Assembly: GCA_021401465.1 (NCBI GenBank)
Contig: JADDMT010000197.1
Location: 1-41,764 of the forward strand
DNA length: 41,764 nt
Direction: 5' to 3'
From: Teratosphaeria epicoccoides
Taxonomy: Eukaryota; Ascomycota; Dothideomycetes; Mycosphaerellales; Teratosphaeriaceae
The notes under the pieces were generated by a model. The model worked only from the letters and a program-made list of their open reading frames with translations. It made no database searches and was not told the origin of the DNA. Made by a program: the position numbers and the translations under genes. Shown piece by piece: positions 40,159 to 41,764 of this stretch (its first letter is position 1; each line of letters begins with the position of its first letter).

Positions 40159-40599
40159 TTCTTGTTCATAGCAAGGAATCCGTCAGTTTCCTTCTAGCAC
40201 ATAAAGTCCGGATCACGGCTAGGCTGACACGGCTTCCTAACTTTACTTCCCTTGTCTAAGTCTACTTCACTTCACTTCTTACGCTCCCTGTTCTCCTGTG
40301 CCTATAGCCTAGCCTCTAACTAGTCTTGCTAGGTTCCTAGACTCTACTTCGCTTATTTAAATCTACTTCACTTTCCTACCTCTCTTCACTTCACTTCTAT
40401 TCATTGCCATCCGAGCCATTATAGGGGCGCTCCTAGGCCTGTGCTAGTACGTCCCTTACTGTATAAAAAGCGCCCTTCGCTATCGCTCTTGCTTCCTTTC
40501 TCTTACATGCTTACCTTAAACCGTAAGCCCTCCCCCCTCTTTCTCCTACCTTCTGGCTTTTTCTCCGGGATTCCGGGCAATACTAACTAGAACTAGATG
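40159..40599. other. Pyrimidine-rich low-complexity stretch
   Basis: The stretch is rich in CTTCACTTCACTTCT and CTACTTC words and shows no coding potential. A TATA-like TATAAAAAGCGCCC is at about 40461-40474. It may be the regulatory or untranslated part of a repeat element. Confidence 0.4.
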
Positions 40600-41419
40600 G
40601 CCCCTGCAATCTACTATGTCGACTACGCCCTCTAGGGCGTAGATTGCGTCCTACAATTAGTATGTTCTAGAGTCCTTGTCATTATGCCTAGCTTCAGCTA
40701 ATGAATCTGTCTAGTCTACCTGAGCCCGCGCCTGCTAGCGCTACGCTAGCAAGCGCCTAAACTGCAAGGCCCTATACGCGTTACTTAGTATCCGCGCAAA
40801 ATGCTCTACTAACCTAGCTAGCCCTGCCCTCGCCTACGTCTCCTACGCCTCCTAGACCTGTTCCTAGGACGCTAACAGGTATGACCCGCTCCCTAGGGGG
40901 TTTTGTACAGCTAACATTGCGATAGCGCCGCTACGCATAACGACCTGTCAAAGGTCCTCAAGGCCTAGAGGGCCTTAGGGCCTTTGTAGTTAGCAGGTCT
41001 GCTGTCCGGGTATTTTCCATTAGTATCCTCTATGATTGCGCCGCTAACCTCGAGTAGCGTCGTAGCCTAGGAGGTCATGGGGACTGTAGGTGCCGCTGTC
41101 GCCTAGCAGGGCCTCCTGTAAGTTCATCCTGTACTCTATGTGTTTCTGCGCGCTAACAGTTTAGAAGGTCCGGGGGCGTTCTACTAGCGCTTACCTTAGG
41201 TAGGCAGCGGGAGAACGTTACTAGTAAGGGCGAGAGCCCTCGTTAGCGTCAGTCTGGCGCTGCTACGCGGGGCCCTAACTAAGAGGCCAGGGACTCTGAC
41301 AGCAGCCTAGTCGGCAGGTCTAGGGGGTCCGGCGAGGGCCCCTTAGACGGCGGGGGGGCTAGCCCTGCTAGCGGGGCCCCTGGCGACAATCCCGCAGGAT
41401 TGTCGCTAGGGTCCTCCAT
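40600..41419 (-). mobile_element. Element E: unidentified GC-rich element ORF remnant
   Basis: On the minus strand an ATG at 41419 opens a Pro/Ser/Asp-rich frame (MEDPSDNPAGLSPGAPLAGL) with stops after about 46 codons. Coding-like sequence seems to continue in other frames (NLQEALLGDSGTYSP; YKGPKALQALRTFDRSL). It could be a gag-like ORF of an element whose LTR starts at 41641, but that LTR could equally belong to an element to the right. No enzyme motif was seen. The region is much more GC-rich than the other repeats. Confidence 0.35.
41383..41406 (+). repeat. Perfect 10 bp inverted repeat
   Basis: GCGACAATCC (41383-41392) and GGATTGTCGC (41397-41406) are separated by CGCA. The repeat lies at the start of the element E ORF and could form a stable hairpin; no known function. 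Confidence 0.8.
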
Positions 41420-41640
41420 CCTCGGCGCGGGGGCCCGCGGCCGGGGGGGTTTTTTCTTTTGTTGTATATATAGTTACCTAATGTCAATTTTCCCCCTCTA
41501 ACTTTTGTCCTTCTTAAACGCCTGTACTCCTTATTACAAATGCTAGACTCCCTTTGCTAAGTCCTACATCTCGTTTCCTTTTTCTTCTTGCCCTACCTCT
41601 CTCTAGGGCCGTCGTTGTTCTCCGCGCTTCCCTAAGTCTG

Positions 41641-41764
41641 TGATATAGATGTATGTGCTATATGATATGAAAATATCTCGCAGTGTGACAGAGTAATCCG
41701 ACCTTTTAGTAGGTACAAGACAGCGCTGCTTTCTGCTTATCGCAGAGGTGGCGCTAAGGGTGCT
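41641..41764 (-). repeat. LTR of the element C family, inverted, cut by window end
   Basis: The reverse complement matches the last ~124 bp of both element C LTRs. This copy ends TATATCA, with an intact terminal CA, and keeps GCGCCACCTC and ACTGCGAG, where both element C LTRs read GCGCTACCTC and ACTACGAG. It is therefore less mutated. The remainder lies beyond the window. Confidence 0.9.

Noticed and set aside
1..41764. CRISPR arrays, rRNA or tRNA genes
   Set aside because: No regularly spaced short repeats and no cloverleaf with conserved tRNA boxes were recognised; the repeats present are LTRs and retroelement duplications. A covariance-model scan would settle tRNAs.

Overview
The window is a stretch of an ascomycete fungal chromosome, most likely a filamentous Dothideomycete-like species. 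The evidence is a set of typical Pezizomycotina housekeeping genes with 54-59 nt introns, set between retrotransposons degraded by C-to-T / G-to-A mutation resembling repeat-induced point mutation (RIP). No rRNA, tRNA or CRISPR array was recognised.

Layout. (1) 1-18290: nested, RIP-mutated LTR retrotransposons. Element A (about 268-5310, minus strand) and element B (minus strand) are Ty3/gypsy remnants. Element C (8615-16784, plus strand) is a full-length 8,170 bp chromodomain-carrying Ty3/gypsy element with two 360 bp LTRs and a 5 bp target duplication (CTACG). It sits inside the gag region of element B, which resumes at 16790. Element C has one continuous Gag-Pol frame (9024-13988) plus a long antisense reading frame between pol and the 3' LTR (about 15700-14060). 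A partial second copy of that antisense region lies at 17536-18290 and is split by a 490 bp solo LTR with a perfect target duplication (ACCTC). (2) 18300-37640: a compact island of about 19 kb without obvious repeats. (3) 37730-41764: more RIP-mutated repeats, including a second copy of a 158 bp LTR-like repeat, unidentified element remnants and an inverted LTR of the element C family cut by the window edge.

Genes of the island, left to right: a small cysteine-rich secreted protein (minus); GET3 ATPase (minus, one intron); an NDUFAF2-type complex I assembly factor (plus, one intron, divergent from GET3); an IFRD-family HEAT/ARM-repeat protein (minus); a HAPSTR1/UPF0472-like protein (minus); a transgelin/calponin-like actin-binding protein (plus); an NADPH-dependent FMN reductase-like gene with two compensating frameshifts (minus); a decayed gene of unknown family (plus); the replication checkpoint mediator Mrc1/Claspin (minus); and a mitochondrial PPR-type protein (plus, divergent from MRC1). 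These genes are functionally unrelated and do not form a metabolic cluster.

The most unusual signals are in the repeats: a mutation signature strongly focused on CCA/TGG triplets that leaves the DNA only moderately AT-rich, the antisense ORF of element C, and the well-resolved nesting and recombination history. The candidate secreted effector lies within about 0.2 kb of the left repeat boundary.
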